NCBI GenBank assembly: GCA_945916625.1
Contig: CAMEGY010000006.1
Span: 1-14,162 of the forward strand
Source: an uncultured Anaerococcus sp.
GTDB lineage: Bacteria; Bacillota_A; Clostridia; Tissierellales; Peptoniphilaceae
Length of the DNA: 14,162 nucleotides
Direction: 5' to 3'
Under the pieces are notes generated by a model that was given only the letters and a program-made list of their open reading frames with translations, searched no databases and had not been told where the DNA came from. Positions within the stretch are counted from its first letter, which is position 1. Every line of letters starts with the position of its first letter. Made by a program: the position numbers and the translations under genes. This document shows positions 1-8,091 of the stretch, in pieces.

Positions 1-601
1 TAACTCCGATTTTTTCCCTAAGTTGGTTAATGAAGATAACAGTACAGTTGGTTTTAGATATAATACCTGTAAGTCTTCTTAGGGCCTGACTCATAAGTCT
101 TGCTTGAAGCCCCATATGGCTATCACCCATCTCACCTTCTATCTCAGCCTTTGGTACAAGGGCTGCTACAGAGTCTATTACAATTAGACCTACTGCCCCA
201 CTTCTTACTAGGCTTTCTGCAATATCTAGTCCTGCCTCACCGGTATCAGGTTGAGATAAGATTAGTTCATCTATATTTACTCCGAGGTTTCCAGCATATT
301 CTGCATCAAGGGCATGCTCAGCATCGACAAAGGCACATGTATCGCCCATCTTTTGAGCTTCTGCTACCATATGTAGAGCTACAGTAGTTTTACCAGATGA
401 TTCTGGCCCATAGATTTCTATTACCCTACCTCTAGGTAGGCCACCGATTCCTAGGGCTATATCAAGATTTATAGCTCCAGTTGGGATTGCGTCAATTGAG
501 ACCTTTGGCGCCTCACCCATCTTCATTATAGAACCTTTGCCGTATTTCTTTTCTATCTGCTTAAAAGCCTGGTCTAGGGCTTTTTTCTTATTTACGTCCA
601 T
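1..601 (-). CDS. recA: RecA recombinase, N-terminal 200 codons (cut by window edge)
   Basis: RecA is the ATP-dependent strand-exchange protein of homologous recombination and the co-protease of the SOS response. The translation starts [20 protein letters not shown] and carries the P-loop GPESSGKT at residues 65-72, the catalytic glutamate E95 in FVDAEHAL, and Walker B LIVID at 139-143. It also has the [13 protein letters not shown] segment near 149-160 and the [10 protein letters not shown] stretch near 190-199, just before the edge. Window position 2 ends codon 200; the rest of the core and the C-terminal domain lie outside. The ATG at 599-601 has AAGGAG five bases upstream. The gene follows a small membrane protein and pgsA, the usual recA neighbourhood in Firmicutes apart from a missing cinA. 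No frameshift is seen in the visible part. The family is certain. Confidence 0.98.
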   Translation of the reverse strand, partial: MDVNKKKALDQAFKQIEKKYGKGSIMKMGEAPKVSIDAIPTGAINLDIALGIGGLPRGRVIEIYGPESSGKTTVALHMVAEAQKMGDTCAFVDAEHALDAEYAGNLGVNIDELILSQPDTGEAGLDIAESLVRSGAVGLIVIDSVAALVPKAEIEGEMGDSHMGLQARLMSQALRRLTGIISKTNCTVIFINQLREKIGV

Positions 602-664
602 ATACACTCCTTATACATTTAATGTCTTATCATTATTATATCTTAATTTTAATTTAATTAAAGA
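602..664 (-). promoter_or_regulatory. Possible recA promoter and leader
   Basis: The 63 nt between the upstream gene's stop and recA contain a perfect TATAAT on the minus strand at 635-640. The best -35 candidate (TTTAAT at 657-662, 16-nt spacer) matches TTGACA at only three of six positions, so the promoter call is tentative. A short palindrome with arms ACATT/AATGT around one base (615-625) lies between the -10 and the AAGGAG ribosome binding site. No GAAC-N4-GTTC type LexA box is visible. recA may be read from the upstream operon, from here, or from both. Confidence 0.4.
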
Positions 665-1078
665 CTAGGATCTTGTTCTTACCATATTGATTGCAAATAC
701 TATAAATTGAACCGTCACAATAACCATCAGACCAATATTAATTTGCTGGACTCCAATTAATAGAGGTGCCATCAAAAACAATAAGCTTCCGAAGCTTACT
801 ATATTTGAGCTAAGCTTATCTTCGCTGTAGTTATTTTTAACTAAAGCATTTATCAAAATAATAGCCAAGAGTAAAATCGAAAGAATAAACAATATGGGAA
901 ATATGTTTCCATAGCCCCAAGTCATTGGCGATATAAAATTAAATTTCTTTATTGTGATATTGGCCCCATCTGTCATAAATCTCTGATGGATGAAGTTGCC
1001 TGCAAGGGATGCTAGGGCTTGAAATATCAATAGAATTATCTGTCCTATAATTAATTTCTTGCCTTTTTCATTTTCCAT
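665..1078 (-). CDS. Small four-helix membrane protein of unknown function
   Basis: I do not recognise this 137-residue protein. The N-terminus is short and charged (MENEKGKK), followed by four hydrophobic segments at about residues 9-29, 59-80, 92-111 and 113-133. A polar loop of about 28 residues (30-57, with HQRFMTDGANITIKKFNF) separates helices 1 and 2, and the protein ends in basic NMVRTRS. The composition is typical of an integral membrane protein without obvious catalytic motifs. The ATG at 1076-1078 has GGAGA five bases upstream, and the gene begins 13 nt after the pgsA stop, so it is very likely co-transcribed with ftsK-pgsA. It sits where many Firmicutes have cinA, between pgsA and recA. 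That it is a real gene is well supported by spacing, ribosome binding site and composition; its role cannot be stated. Confidence 0.85.
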   Translation of the reverse strand: MENEKGKKLIIGQIILLIFQALASLAGNFIHQRFMTDGANITIKKFNFISPMTWGYGNIFPILFILSILLLAIILINALVKNNYSEDKLSSNIVSFGSLLFLMAPLLIGVQQINIGLMVIVTVQFIVFAINMVRTRS

Positions 1079-1091
1079 ATCTTCTCCAATT

Positions 1092-1622
1092 TTATATATT
1101 TTCTAAGTCTAAAACTTTTTTATTCTTTACTATATAATCAATTCCAGAAATCAAAGTAAGGATAACTGCAATGTAGAATACATAAATTCCAAACTTATTA
1201 AGAGCCTGATTGTTAAGTAATAAAAGCACGAGAGAGATCATCTGGCTGGTTGTCTTTGCCTTACCCCAAATGGATGCTGCAATAGTGATGCCCATATCAG
1301 CTGCAAGAGTCCTAAAACCTGTTATTATCAATTCTCTTGCAATTATAATAATAACTGCCCAAGCAGGTATTGTGCCCGCTTCCACAAGAACTATAAAGGC
1401 TGCCATCGTAAGAACCTTATCTACAAGCGGATCTACAAACTTACCGAAGTTAGTAATTAAATTCCTACTTCTTGCAAGGTGGCCATCTACAGCATCAGTT
1501 AGGGATGCAATCATAAATAAGATTGCCGCTATATTATGGGACGTACCATAATGATAAAAAGCTCCTACAAAAATTGGAATCATGATAAGTCTTATCATTG
1601 TAACTTTATTTGCGATATTCAT
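1092..1622 (-). CDS. pgsA: CDP-diacylglycerol--glycerol-3-phosphate 3-phosphatidyltransferase (PGP synthase)
   Basis: This membrane enzyme transfers a phosphatidyl group from CDP-diacylglycerol to glycerol-3-phosphate, the committed step to phosphatidylglycerol and cardiolipin. The 176-residue protein carries the complete CDP-alcohol phosphatidyltransferase signature D-x2-D-G-x2-A-R-x8-G-x3-D-x3-D, with D43, D46, G47, A50, R51, G60, D64 and D68. Several hydrophobic helices cover most of the chain, including about 31-48, 70-100 and 145-165. The start MNIANKVTMIRLIMIP is the usual N-terminal pattern of PgsA (NxPNxLTxxR in relatives). AGGAG lies six bases before the ATG, and the gap from the ftsK stop is 12 nt. 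Other CDP-alcohol transferases share the signature; the length and the recA/ftsK neighbourhood favour PgsA. Confidence 0.95.
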   Translation of the reverse strand: MNIANKVTMIRLIMIPIFVGAFYHYGTSHNIAAILFMIASLTDAVDGHLARSRNLITNFGKFVDPLVDKVLTMAAFIVLVEAGTIPAWAVIIIIARELIITGFRTLAADMGITIAASIWGKAKTTSQMISLVLLLLNNQALNKFGIYVFYIAVILTLISGIDYIVKNKKVLDLENI

Positions 1623-1634
1623 TTCTTTCTCCTA

Positions 1635-3938
1635 TTAATCATCAAAATATGTCCTATCAACGAGTACCTTACGTGGTTTGCTTCCCTCGTATCCGCCTAC
1701 TATACCCTTTTGCTCTAGCTGATCTATAATCCTTCCAGCTCTTGCATAGCCTATCTTAAGTTTTCTCTGAAGCATGGATACTGAGGCTGTCTGGTCTGCA
1801 ACTATGACCTTTATCGCTTCATTTATTAGTTCATCCTCATCTTCAAGGTCTGTTGTGATATTTTCTTCTACCTTTTCGATTGCTTCTTCATTATAATTTG
1901 TCTCACTACTATCTTTTATATATTCTACTACACTTAGGACTTCTTCGTCAGATACAAAGGCTCCTTGGATCCTTACTGGCTTCATAGAATCTGAGGAAGC
2001 ATAAAGCATATCTCCCTTGCCTAGAAGTTTTTCTGCCCCTTGCATATCAAGGATGGTCCTTGAATCAATTTGGCTTGTAACAGCAAAGGAAATCCTTGAT
2101 GGGATATTTGCCTTGATGGTACCTGTGATTACATCTACTGTTGGTCTCTGGGTTGCTATTATAAGATGAATACCACAAGCCCTAGATTTTTGAGCAAGTC
2201 TTGTGATATAGTCTTCTACTTCACTCGCTGCTGTCATCATTAAATCTGAAAGCTCGTCTACGATTACCACGATATAAGGCAGGTTTTCCATGGAATCATC
2301 AGTCTCTGCTGCTTTTTTATAACCCTTGATATCCCTTACATGGTTTTCTTCAAAAAGTTTATATCTTTTTTCCATCTCAGATATGGCCCAAAATAGAGAA
2401 GACGATGCTTTTTTAGGATCAGTTATAACAGGCATTATTAAATGAGGGATCCCATTGTAGATTGAAAGCTCAACAACCTTTGGGTCTATAAGCAAAAGCT
2501 TAACCTCATCTGGGCTGTGCTTATATAAGATAGACATGATTATGGTATTGATACAAACTGACTTACCAGATCCAGTCGCACCTGATACTAGAAGGTGGGG
2601 CATTTTTTCTATAGCTGAGATTATAACTTCGCCTGAAATGGACTTACCCATGGCGAAAGGAATAGCATGTTTTGATTTGACAAAATTATTTGATGAGATA
2701 ATTTCCTTAAAGCCTACGACCTCTTTTTGGTCATTTGCAACTTCTATACCCACATGGCTTTTGCCTGGAATTGGTGCTTCTATCCTTATTCCAGATGTAG
2801 CAAGGCTTAAAGATAGGTCATCTGCTAGATTTACAATCTTTGATACCTTGACACCCCTGGCTGGTTTTAGCTCATAGCAGGTAACTGTTGGTCCTACATC
2901 GATTTGGACAATCTTACCTTCTATACCAAAAGATTCCAAAGTTTCTTCTATAATTCTCGCTTTTGCCCTTATTTCGTCATTATCGATTCCTCCTCCTGTA
3001 TCTATATCATCTAAGAGGTCAACTGACGGATAAGAATAATTTGCAAACTCTCGCTTCAGATCGTCATTCAAATCGCCAAATTCAACTTGTTTTGATTTGT
3101 AATCACGTATTAAGTCTACATCTTTATCAGCAACATTTTCTTTATTTTTAATTGCTTTTACCTTTTCAAAATCATCATCAATTTCACGAGCTGGTCTTTT
3201 TCTAACAGCCTTTCTTGTTGTTTCATTTTCAGAAGACCTGTTATTTATCTTAAGGGCAGGTCTTTCTCTTTCTTTTTCTTCTCTATTTTCCCTTGCTTTT
3301 TCATGCTTTGCTTTTAGTTTATCAAGAGCTTTTTGTACCATATGCTTTATACCAAGACCTAAAATTATTAGTCCATCCCTTACTTTTAAGAAAAATTCCC
3401 TATAAGAATATGGACTAACATCTATAATCAAGGCTAAAATTAGGCTTCCAAATAGGATATAAAGTCCGACATGGCCTATGAAGTTTAGGATATAATAGCC
3501 AAACAAACCACCGAACCATCCACCACCTAGTGAACCTTTGAAGGCAGAATATTCAACTGACCAGGCTAGTTCATTTCTAATATAATCTTTTGATAAGATA
3601 GAAAGGCTTAGGAAAAATATCCCATAAATTAAAAGCATGCGGTTAAGATTATCTCTAAATGTCTCCCTATAAATCAAAAAGAAACTAGCAAATAAAAGTA
3701 CTGGAAATACAAGGCTAAGTTTTCCAAAAAGTTTCTCAAAGGTGTTAGCCAAAGCATCTCCAATAAGTCCTGTACTTGATGATAAAATAAATATAAATAT
3801 AAGGACAGATAAGACCATAACTACCATAGAGAAATTATGTATGTCAAAAGATCTCTCCCTAAATTTTTTCTGTTTATTTTTGTTGGAAGATTTGGTGTTG
3901 GATTTTTTCCTCACTCTCCCAGAATTTCTGTTAGTCAT
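1635..3938 (-). CDS. ftsK: DNA translocase FtsK/SpoIIIE family
   Basis: This is a membrane-anchored hexameric ATPase that pumps chromosomal DNA through the closing division septum and, in many bacteria, activates XerCD recombination. The 767-residue chain has a basic N-terminus (1-30), hydrophobic segments near 36-53, 75-90, 101-115 and 141-173, and a charged, low-complexity linker at about 200-300. The motor follows: the alpha/beta domains contain Walker A GATGSGKS at 453-460 and Walker B YIVVIVDEL at 555-563, then ATQRPTVDVITG near 595-606. A C-terminal winged-helix gamma domain (about 703-765, with YARAGRIIDQLEQKGIVG) should read orientation signals on DNA. The length is normal for the family. 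GAGGT lies a few bases before the ATG at 3936-3938. The gene heads a probable operon with pgsA, the small membrane protein and recA. FtsK and SpoIIIE cannot be separated by sequence alone; a cell-division role is the default for a non-sporing coccus. Confidence 0.96.
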   Translation of the reverse strand: MTNRNSGRVRKKSNTKSSNKNKQKKFRERSFDIHNFSMVVMVLSVLIFIFILSSSTGLIGDALANTFEKLFGKLSLVFPVLLFASFFLIYRETFRDNLNRMLLIYGIFFLSLSILSKDYIRNELAWSVEYSAFKGSLGGGWFGGLFGYYILNFIGHVGLYILFGSLILALIIDVSPYSYREFFLKVRDGLIILGLGIKHMVQKALDKLKAKHEKARENREEKERERPALKINNRSSENETTRKAVRKRPAREIDDDFEKVKAIKNKENVADKDVDLIRDYKSKQVEFGDLNDDLKREFANYSYPSVDLLDDIDTGGGIDNDEIRAKARIIEETLESFGIEGKIVQIDVGPTVTCYELKPARGVKVSKIVNLADDLSLSLATSGIRIEAPIPGKSHVGIEVANDQKEVVGFKEIISSNNFVKSKHAIPFAMGKSISGEVIISAIEKMPHLLVSGATGSGKSVCINTIIMSILYKHSPDEVKLLLIDPKVVELSIYNGIPHLIMPVITDPKKASSSLFWAISEMEKRYKLFEENHVRDIKGYKKAAETDDSMENLPYIVVIVDELSDLMMTAASEVEDYITRLAQKSRACGIHLIIATQRPTVDVITGTIKANIPSRISFAVTSQIDSRTILDMQGAEKLLGKGDMLYASSDSMKPVRIQGAFVSDEEVLSVVEYIKDSSETNYNEEAIEKVEENITTDLEDEDELINEAIKVIVADQTASVSMLQRKLKIGYARAGRIIDQLEQKGIVGGYEGSKPRKVLVDRTYFDD

Positions 3939-3955
3939 ATATACCTCACACCTAT

Positions 3956-3966
3956 ATTATATTATA
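3956..3966 (-). promoter_or_regulatory. Possible -10 region(s) of the ftsK operon
   Basis: Two overlapping TATAAT hexamers read on the minus strand, at 3961-3966 and 3956-3961, 18-28 nt before the ftsK start codon. No good -35 hexamer is found at 16-18 nt spacing, and the distance to the ribosome binding site is short. The position downstream of the terminator at 4037-4077 still requires some promoter in 3939-4036. The call is tentative. Confidence 0.35.
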
Positions 3967-4036
3967 AAAACAATAAAAATAAACCGATATCTTTGTTTGA
4001 TAATCTTGATTTGGAAAATGTGAAATTTTACAAAAT

Positions 4037-4077
4037 AAAATGGATGCATTCCTATAAGATAGGTGTGCATCCATTTT
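4037..4077 (-). terminator. Strong rho-independent terminator after the YjiH-family gene
   Basis: A 12-bp perfect stem (AAAATGGATGCA at 4037-4048 with TGCATCCATTTT at 4066-4077) encloses a two-base internal mismatch (TT/TG), then a further 5-bp stem CCTAT/ATAGG with an AAG loop. Read on the minus strand it is followed by TTTTATTTTG. On the plus strand it is followed by TTTATTATT, so it may work in both directions. It lies about 75 nt past the stop of the transporter gene and about 100 nt before ftsK, separating the two transcription units. Confidence 0.85.
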
Positions 4078-4152
4078 TTTATTATTGAGTTGTAAGAAGT
4101 GTAAATACAATCTAGCTACATTTACTATTAGTTTCTTTTGAGCATTTGTTTA

Positions 4153-5520
4153 TCAAAATAATAAGTGTGTAAGGATTACTATTACTGGTAGGGTAATGAG
4201 GGTTCTTTCTATGAAGAGAATAAATATATCCTTAAGGTCAACTGGTATAGTTGATCCAAGTATTACCGCACCTGTTTCAGACATATAGATAAGCTGGGTT
4301 ACTGATACTGCAGCTACTACGAATTGGGTAAATTCTGATGTAATCCTATCAGCAGCGAGTATTGATGGGACAACCATGTCCGCAAATCCTACTACCATAG
4401 TCTTACTAGCTTCTGCCGCTTCTGGAACTTGAAGAAGCTTAAGGATTGGTAGGAAAGGCATACCAAGCCAGGTAAATATTGGGGTAGCTTCTGATAATAC
4501 AAGAGCAAGTGTACCTGCTGCCATGATTACAGGAGTTACGCCTAGCCATAGGCTAAGAACTGTGTCACGTCCATTTATAAGGAAGTTTTTAATGTCTAAA
4601 TTCTTTTCTGCCTTAAGTACAGCAAGTTGAGTTGCCCATTCAAGTCTAGTGAAGTTTTCTGGAACTATTTCTTCGTGTGGATTTTCAGGTTCTTTTAGTC
4701 TAGTATCTTTCTTTCTTGAAAGAGGTGGGATTCGTGGCACGATTAGAGCTGCAACGATTCCTGATATACCAACTATTAGGTAGAAGGTACCAAACCTATT
4801 TACCATGTTCACGTTTGATAATACAACCATACAAAATGTGATAGATACAGCTGAGAAGGTTGTAGAAATTATTGATGCTTCTTTTTCGGTATAGTTGCCT
4901 TCTTCGTACTGTTTTGCTGTAAGGGCTACACCTATGGTTCCATCACCAATCCATGAAGCTAAACAGTCAACTGCAGAACGACCAGGTAAGTGAAAGACTG
5001 GACGCATGATTTTTGATAAGAAAATACCCACAAATTCTAGTATACCAAATTCTGTAAGGAAAGGTAGGATAAAACCTGCTACAAGGAAGATTGTAAGAAG
5101 GCCTCCTATTAGCTCATAAAGGATTAAACCACCAGTATTTTCTGACCAAATCATTTCAGGACCAATTTTAAGGGCTGTCATAAAGCCAATTATAAGACCT
5201 ACTACCCTTGCAAATAGCCAGAAAGGAGTAATATCAGATACCTCCTTAAGGATTGGCGATTTTTCTATAAAATCTGGTTTTGAAACTGTATATATTATTG
5301 CAAGTAGGGTTGAAATAGTAATACACGTAAGTGCCACGTAGTGGATTGGAACAACACTATTTATTGTTTCGTTTAAGAATTTTGAAATAACTGAAACTGC
5401 TACTGTAGATCCGCCGTCAGCGGTTTTGAAAGGTGTCATAAGTAAAAGTACACCGATAGCCGAAGGTATTACGAATTTTAGCATTCTGCCTAGAGATATT
5501 TTTTCTTTTTTAACTGTCAT
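4153..5520 (-). CDS. YjiH family (nucleoside-recognition/Gate domain) membrane protein
   Basis: This 455-residue polytopic membrane protein has about ten hydrophobic segments, including roughly 12-30, 58-79, 100-120, 130-160, 220-260, 320-345 and 430-453. The conserved block GRSAVDCLASWIGDGTIGVA at 180-199 and a related second half (about 325-430, with MVVGFADMVVPSILAA and SVTQLIYMSETGAVILGS) match the YjiH group of proteins with two Gate (nucleoside-recognition) domains. Family members are thought to be transporters, but the substrate is not established and I do not assign one. The cytoplasmic loop at about 265-300 is charged and proline-rich. The ATG at 5518-5520 has GAGG six to seven bases upstream. 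The gene stands alone between a 394-nt AT-rich region and a strong terminator, so it is probably a single-gene unit. Confidence 0.85.
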   Translation of the reverse strand: MTVKKEKISLGRMLKFVIPSAIGVLLLMTPFKTADGGSTVAVSVISKFLNETINSVVPIHYVALTCITISTLLAIIYTVSKPDFIEKSPILKEVSDITPFWLFARVVGLIIGFMTALKIGPEMIWSENTGGLILYELIGGLLTIFLVAGFILPFLTEFGILEFVGIFLSKIMRPVFHLPGRSAVDCLASWIGDGTIGVALTAKQYEEGNYTEKEASIISTTFSAVSITFCMVVLSNVNMVNRFGTFYLIVGISGIVAALIVPRIPPLSRKKDTRLKEPENPHEEIVPENFTRLEWATQLAVLKAEKNLDIKNFLINGRDTVLSLWLGVTPVIMAAGTLALVLSEATPIFTWLGMPFLPILKLLQVPEAAEASKTMVVGFADMVVPSILAADRITSEFTQFVVAAVSVTQLIYMSETGAVILGSTIPVDLKDIFILFIERTLITLPVIVILTHLLF

Positions 5521-5570
5521 TTTGAACCTCTTAATTTAACTAGCGCTCATCTTAGAACATTTGTCATACA

Positions 5571-5599
5571 ACTATCTAATAATTATAGTTACCTATCAA
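5571..5599 (-). promoter_or_regulatory. Candidate promoter of the YjiH-family gene
   Basis: On the minus strand TTGATA (5594-5599, five of six to the -35 consensus) is followed after exactly 17 nt by GATAGT (5571-5576, four of six to the -10). A perfect TATAAT lies in between at 5582-5587 but has no good -35 at normal spacing. Either hexamer could be the -10, giving a leader of about 45-55 nt before the start at 5520. Confidence 0.4.
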
Positions 5600-5659
5600 G
5601 AATTTAAATATAATATGTATCATATAATTATTAGAATATGCAAAGTATAGATATTTTGT

Positions 5660-5711
5660 GGTAAAAAAATAAGATCAATTACAAAACTTCCTATTTTTTT
5701 AATCTTTTACC
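5660..5711. repeat. Imperfect AT-rich inverted repeat
   Basis: GGTAAAA (5660-5666) is the complement of TTTTACC (5705-5711), and an inner AAAAAAATA (5663-5671) is the exact complement of TATTTTTTT (5692-5700). The two pairings are alternatives because they share bases. Apart from the GG/CC ends the stems are A/T only. It lies about 140-190 nt upstream of the YjiH-family start, beyond the best promoter candidate, so it would only be transcribed from a more distal start or by read-through from pnp. Confidence 0.35.
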
Positions 5712-5877
5712 TTGCTCAAAAAAATATTTTTCCCTCCTTCATAGTAATTTGTAAATAAAATAACGATTTCTTATACTATAATATTAACATATCTATTACA
5801 TTTCTTCAAGAATATTTTTAATCAAAATCTGTTTTTTAACAAGGAAAGATTATTGATAAATTCAATTTATAAGCAAG

Positions 5878-5901
5878 AAAAAAACTGCCACAAAACTGCA
5901 G
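5878..5901 (-). terminator. Weak terminator candidate after pnp
   Basis: On the minus strand a short stem (CTGC at 5898-5901 with GCAG at 5885-5888, nine-base loop, plus a closing G-T pair) is followed immediately by seven T residues. It begins about 13 nt past the pnp stop, where a terminator is expected. The stem is short, so termination may be incomplete. Confidence 0.45.
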
Positions 5902-5914
5902 CAGCTTAATTAAA

Positions 5915-8068
5915 TTATTTATCTTTTCTATATGGTGACTCATCTACTGGCCAAGCTTCAGCTTTTTCAGGTCTTTGTTCTCTTTCTGGCTTTTCTAGTA
6001 AGGCTTTTCTTGAAAGATTAATCCTTCCTTGCCTATCTATTTCTGTCACCTGAACTTTTACAGTATCTCCTATCTTAAGCTCATCTTCAACCTTGCCTAC
6101 TCTATGGTGGGCGATTTGGCTTATGTGAAGGAGACCTTCCTTGCCTATTGCTATTTCAACAAAAGCACCAAAGTTCATGATTCTTACAACAGTTCCTTGG
6201 AAAACATCACCTGGTTTTGGATCAGTAACTATTGACTTTATCATCTCAATAGCTTTCTTTCCGCTTGCACCGTCGTTAGATGCGACAGTAATATGACCAT
6301 CATCTTCTGTTTCGATTTTAACACCTGTTGCATCGATAATTTTGTTGATATTTTTACCACCAGAACCAATTACATCTCTAACCTTTTCTGGGTCTACGTC
6401 TATTGTGTATAGTCTTGGTGCATAGTCAGATAATTCTTCTCTTGGCTTATCAATAGCAGATTCGATTACATCTAAGATTCTAAATCTAGCATCTTTTGCG
6501 TCAGCTAGGGATTCTCTTAGGACTTCTTCTGTAATACCTGATATCTTCATATCCATTTGTAGGGCAGTGATACCATCTCTTGTACCTGCTACCTTAAAGT
6601 CCATGTCACCAAGGTGGTCTTCAAGACCTTGGATATCTGTTAGTATTGAAATTGAGTCGTCTTCTTTGATTAGACCCATTGCAATACCTGCAACTGGTTT
6701 TTTAATTGGAACACCAGCATCCATTAGAGATAGGGTTGAACCACAGATAGATGCTTGTGAGCTTGAACCATTTGAAGATAATACTTCAGATACAACCCTA
6801 ATTGTGTATGGGAAGTCTTTTTCATCTGGAAGTACTGGAATAAGCGCTCTTTCTGCAAGGTGGCCGTGACCAATCTCACGTCTACCTGGTCCTCTTAGAG
6901 GTCTTACATCTCCTACACAGAATGGTGGGAAATTGTATTGGTGTATATATCTTTTTTCAATATCTTCGATATTAAGACCGTCGATTAATTGGCTATCTGC
7001 TGGAGAACCTAATGTTACCACTGAAAGAACTTGGGTTTGCCCTCTTGAAAACAGTCCTGAACCATGTACTCTTGGGAGCACTCCTGCTTCAGAAGAAAGT
7101 TTTCTGATTTCTCTAAGATCTCTACCATCTGGTCTAATCTTGTCAATAGAAATCATTCTTCTAACTTCTTTTTTCATGATGTCATCTATCTTACGGTGGA
7201 TTTCGTCTTCTGTTTCTGGATAGTCAGCAAGGAATTTTTCCCTAGCTTCTTCTTCTATCCTAAAGATATTATCTTCTCTTTCAGTTTTGTCTGTTGTCCT
7301 GATAGATGCTTTGATTTCTTCTTCAAAGTTTTCTGAAATAAGTCTATCAAGTTCACTTTCTTCGTGGGCTTCTACTTCTTTCTTTGGAAGACCGATATCA
7401 TCGATTATTGTTTGAATAAAGTCAGAAATGTCGCCTATTTCTTCAAGAGCTAAAAGCATTGCTTCAAGCATTTCACTTTCATCAAGCTCGTTTGCACCTG
7501 CTTCTACCATGTTTATTGCACCTTTTTTACCAGCTACAGTTAGGTCTAAGTCTGATTTTTTTCTATCAACTTCGTTTGGATTTACAACTAGTTTGCCATC
7601 AACTTTTCCAACCATACAAGCACCAACTGGCCCATCAAATGGTATATCAGAGATACCTAAGGCGATTGATGCACCTATTGTAGTAAGGGCATCTGGTAGG
7701 TGGTCGTGGTCCATTGAAAGGACTGTTGCAATGATTTGTACGTCGTTGTAGTAGTTTTCTGGGAAAAGTGGTCTAAGTGGTCTATCCATTTGTCTTGCAA
7801 TTAGGGTAGCTTCGTCACTTGCCTTGCCTTCTCTTCTTAAAAATCCTCCAGGGATTTTTCCAACTGCATAAAGCTTTTCTTGAAAATCGCAAATAAGTGG
7901 GAAGAAATCTATCCCTTCTCTTGGCTTTTCGCTTGCAACTGCAGTTACTAAAAGTGTAGTGTCCCCACTTTGTATAAGGCAGGCGCCATTTGCTTGTTCT
8001 GCATACTTTCCGATAGTTACCTCAAAGTCATATCCGTGTTTTGAAGTGTATTTGTAATTTTTGATCAT
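5915..8068 (-). CDS. pnp: Polyribonucleotide nucleotidyltransferase (PNPase)
   Basis: PNPase is a trimeric 3'-to-5' exoribonuclease that degrades RNA by phosphorolysis and can add tails in reverse. The 717-residue protein has the full family layout. The first RNase PH-like core is at about 10-210 (FFPLICDFQEKLYAVGKIPGG), followed by an alpha-helical linker to about 300. The second core is at 310-540, with SRGQTQ at 341-346 and catalytic-type aspartates D484 and D490 in GLEDHLGDMDF. A KH domain has the GSGG loop at 568-571, and an S1 domain spans about 619-688 (GTVVRIMNFGAFVEI). The last 25 residues are charged and variable. GGAGA lies a few bases before the ATG at 8066-8068. It follows rpsO by 48 nt, the classic rpsO-pnp pair, and probably shares the promoter at the end of ribF. 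Confidence 0.98.
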   Translation of the reverse strand: MIKNYKYTSKHGYDFEVTIGKYAEQANGACLIQSGDTTLLVTAVASEKPREGIDFFPLICDFQEKLYAVGKIPGGFLRREGKASDEATLIARQMDRPLRPLFPENYYNDVQIIATVLSMDHDHLPDALTTIGASIALGISDIPFDGPVGACMVGKVDGKLVVNPNEVDRKKSDLDLTVAGKKGAINMVEAGANELDESEMLEAMLLALEEIGDISDFIQTIIDDIGLPKKEVEAHEESELDRLISENFEEEIKASIRTTDKTEREDNIFRIEEEAREKFLADYPETEDEIHRKIDDIMKKEVRRMISIDKIRPDGRDLREIRKLSSEAGVLPRVHGSGLFSRGQTQVLSVVTLGSPADSQLIDGLNIEDIEKRYIHQYNFPPFCVGDVRPLRGPGRREIGHGHLAERALIPVLPDEKDFPYTIRVVSEVLSSNGSSSQASICGSTLSLMDAGVPIKKPVAGIAMGLIKEDDSISILTDIQGLEDHLGDMDFKVAGTRDGITALQMDMKISGITEEVLRESLADAKDARFRILDVIESAIDKPREELSDYAPRLYTIDVDPEKVRDVIGSGGKNINKIIDATGVKIETEDDGHITVASNDGASGKKAIEMIKSIVTDPKPGDVFQGTVVRIMNFGAFVEIAIGKEGLLHISQIAHHRVGKVEDELKIGDTVKVQVTEIDRQGRINLSRKALLEKPEREQRPEKAEAWPVDESPYRKDK

Positions 8069-8091
8069 TATCTCTCCTATATATAAAATAA

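Larger units (their letters stand above)
5521..5914. other. 394-nt AT-rich intergenic region between pnp and the YjiH-family gene
   Basis: No convincing coding frame exists on either strand. It holds a weak pnp terminator at 5878-5901 and an imperfect inverted repeat at 5660-5711. An SD-like AGGAGGG on the minus strand at 5732-5739 has no usable ORF behind it. Promoter-like hexamers for the YjiH-family gene lie at 5571-5599. Runs of A and T produce several short A/T palindromes that are expected in such sequence. No riboswitch class is recognisable by eye. Confidence 0.6.

Noticed and set aside
3742..4088. Two overlapping plus-strand open frames across the ftsK start and upstream region
   Set aside because: They are antisense to the ftsK N-terminus, have no clear ribosome binding site, and one runs through the terminator hairpin. 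Low-complexity translation; not supported as genes.
4101..4125. Inverted repeat GTAAAT...ATTTAC with a 13-base loop near the end of the YjiH-family gene
   Set aside because: Six A/T-rich base pairs with no T-run on the relevant strand. The much stronger hairpin at 4037-4077 explains termination.
5720..5731. 12-bp perfect palindrome AAAAATATTTTT in the pnp-YjiH intergenic region
   Set aside because: Made only of A and T in very AT-rich DNA; expected by chance and not placed like an operator.
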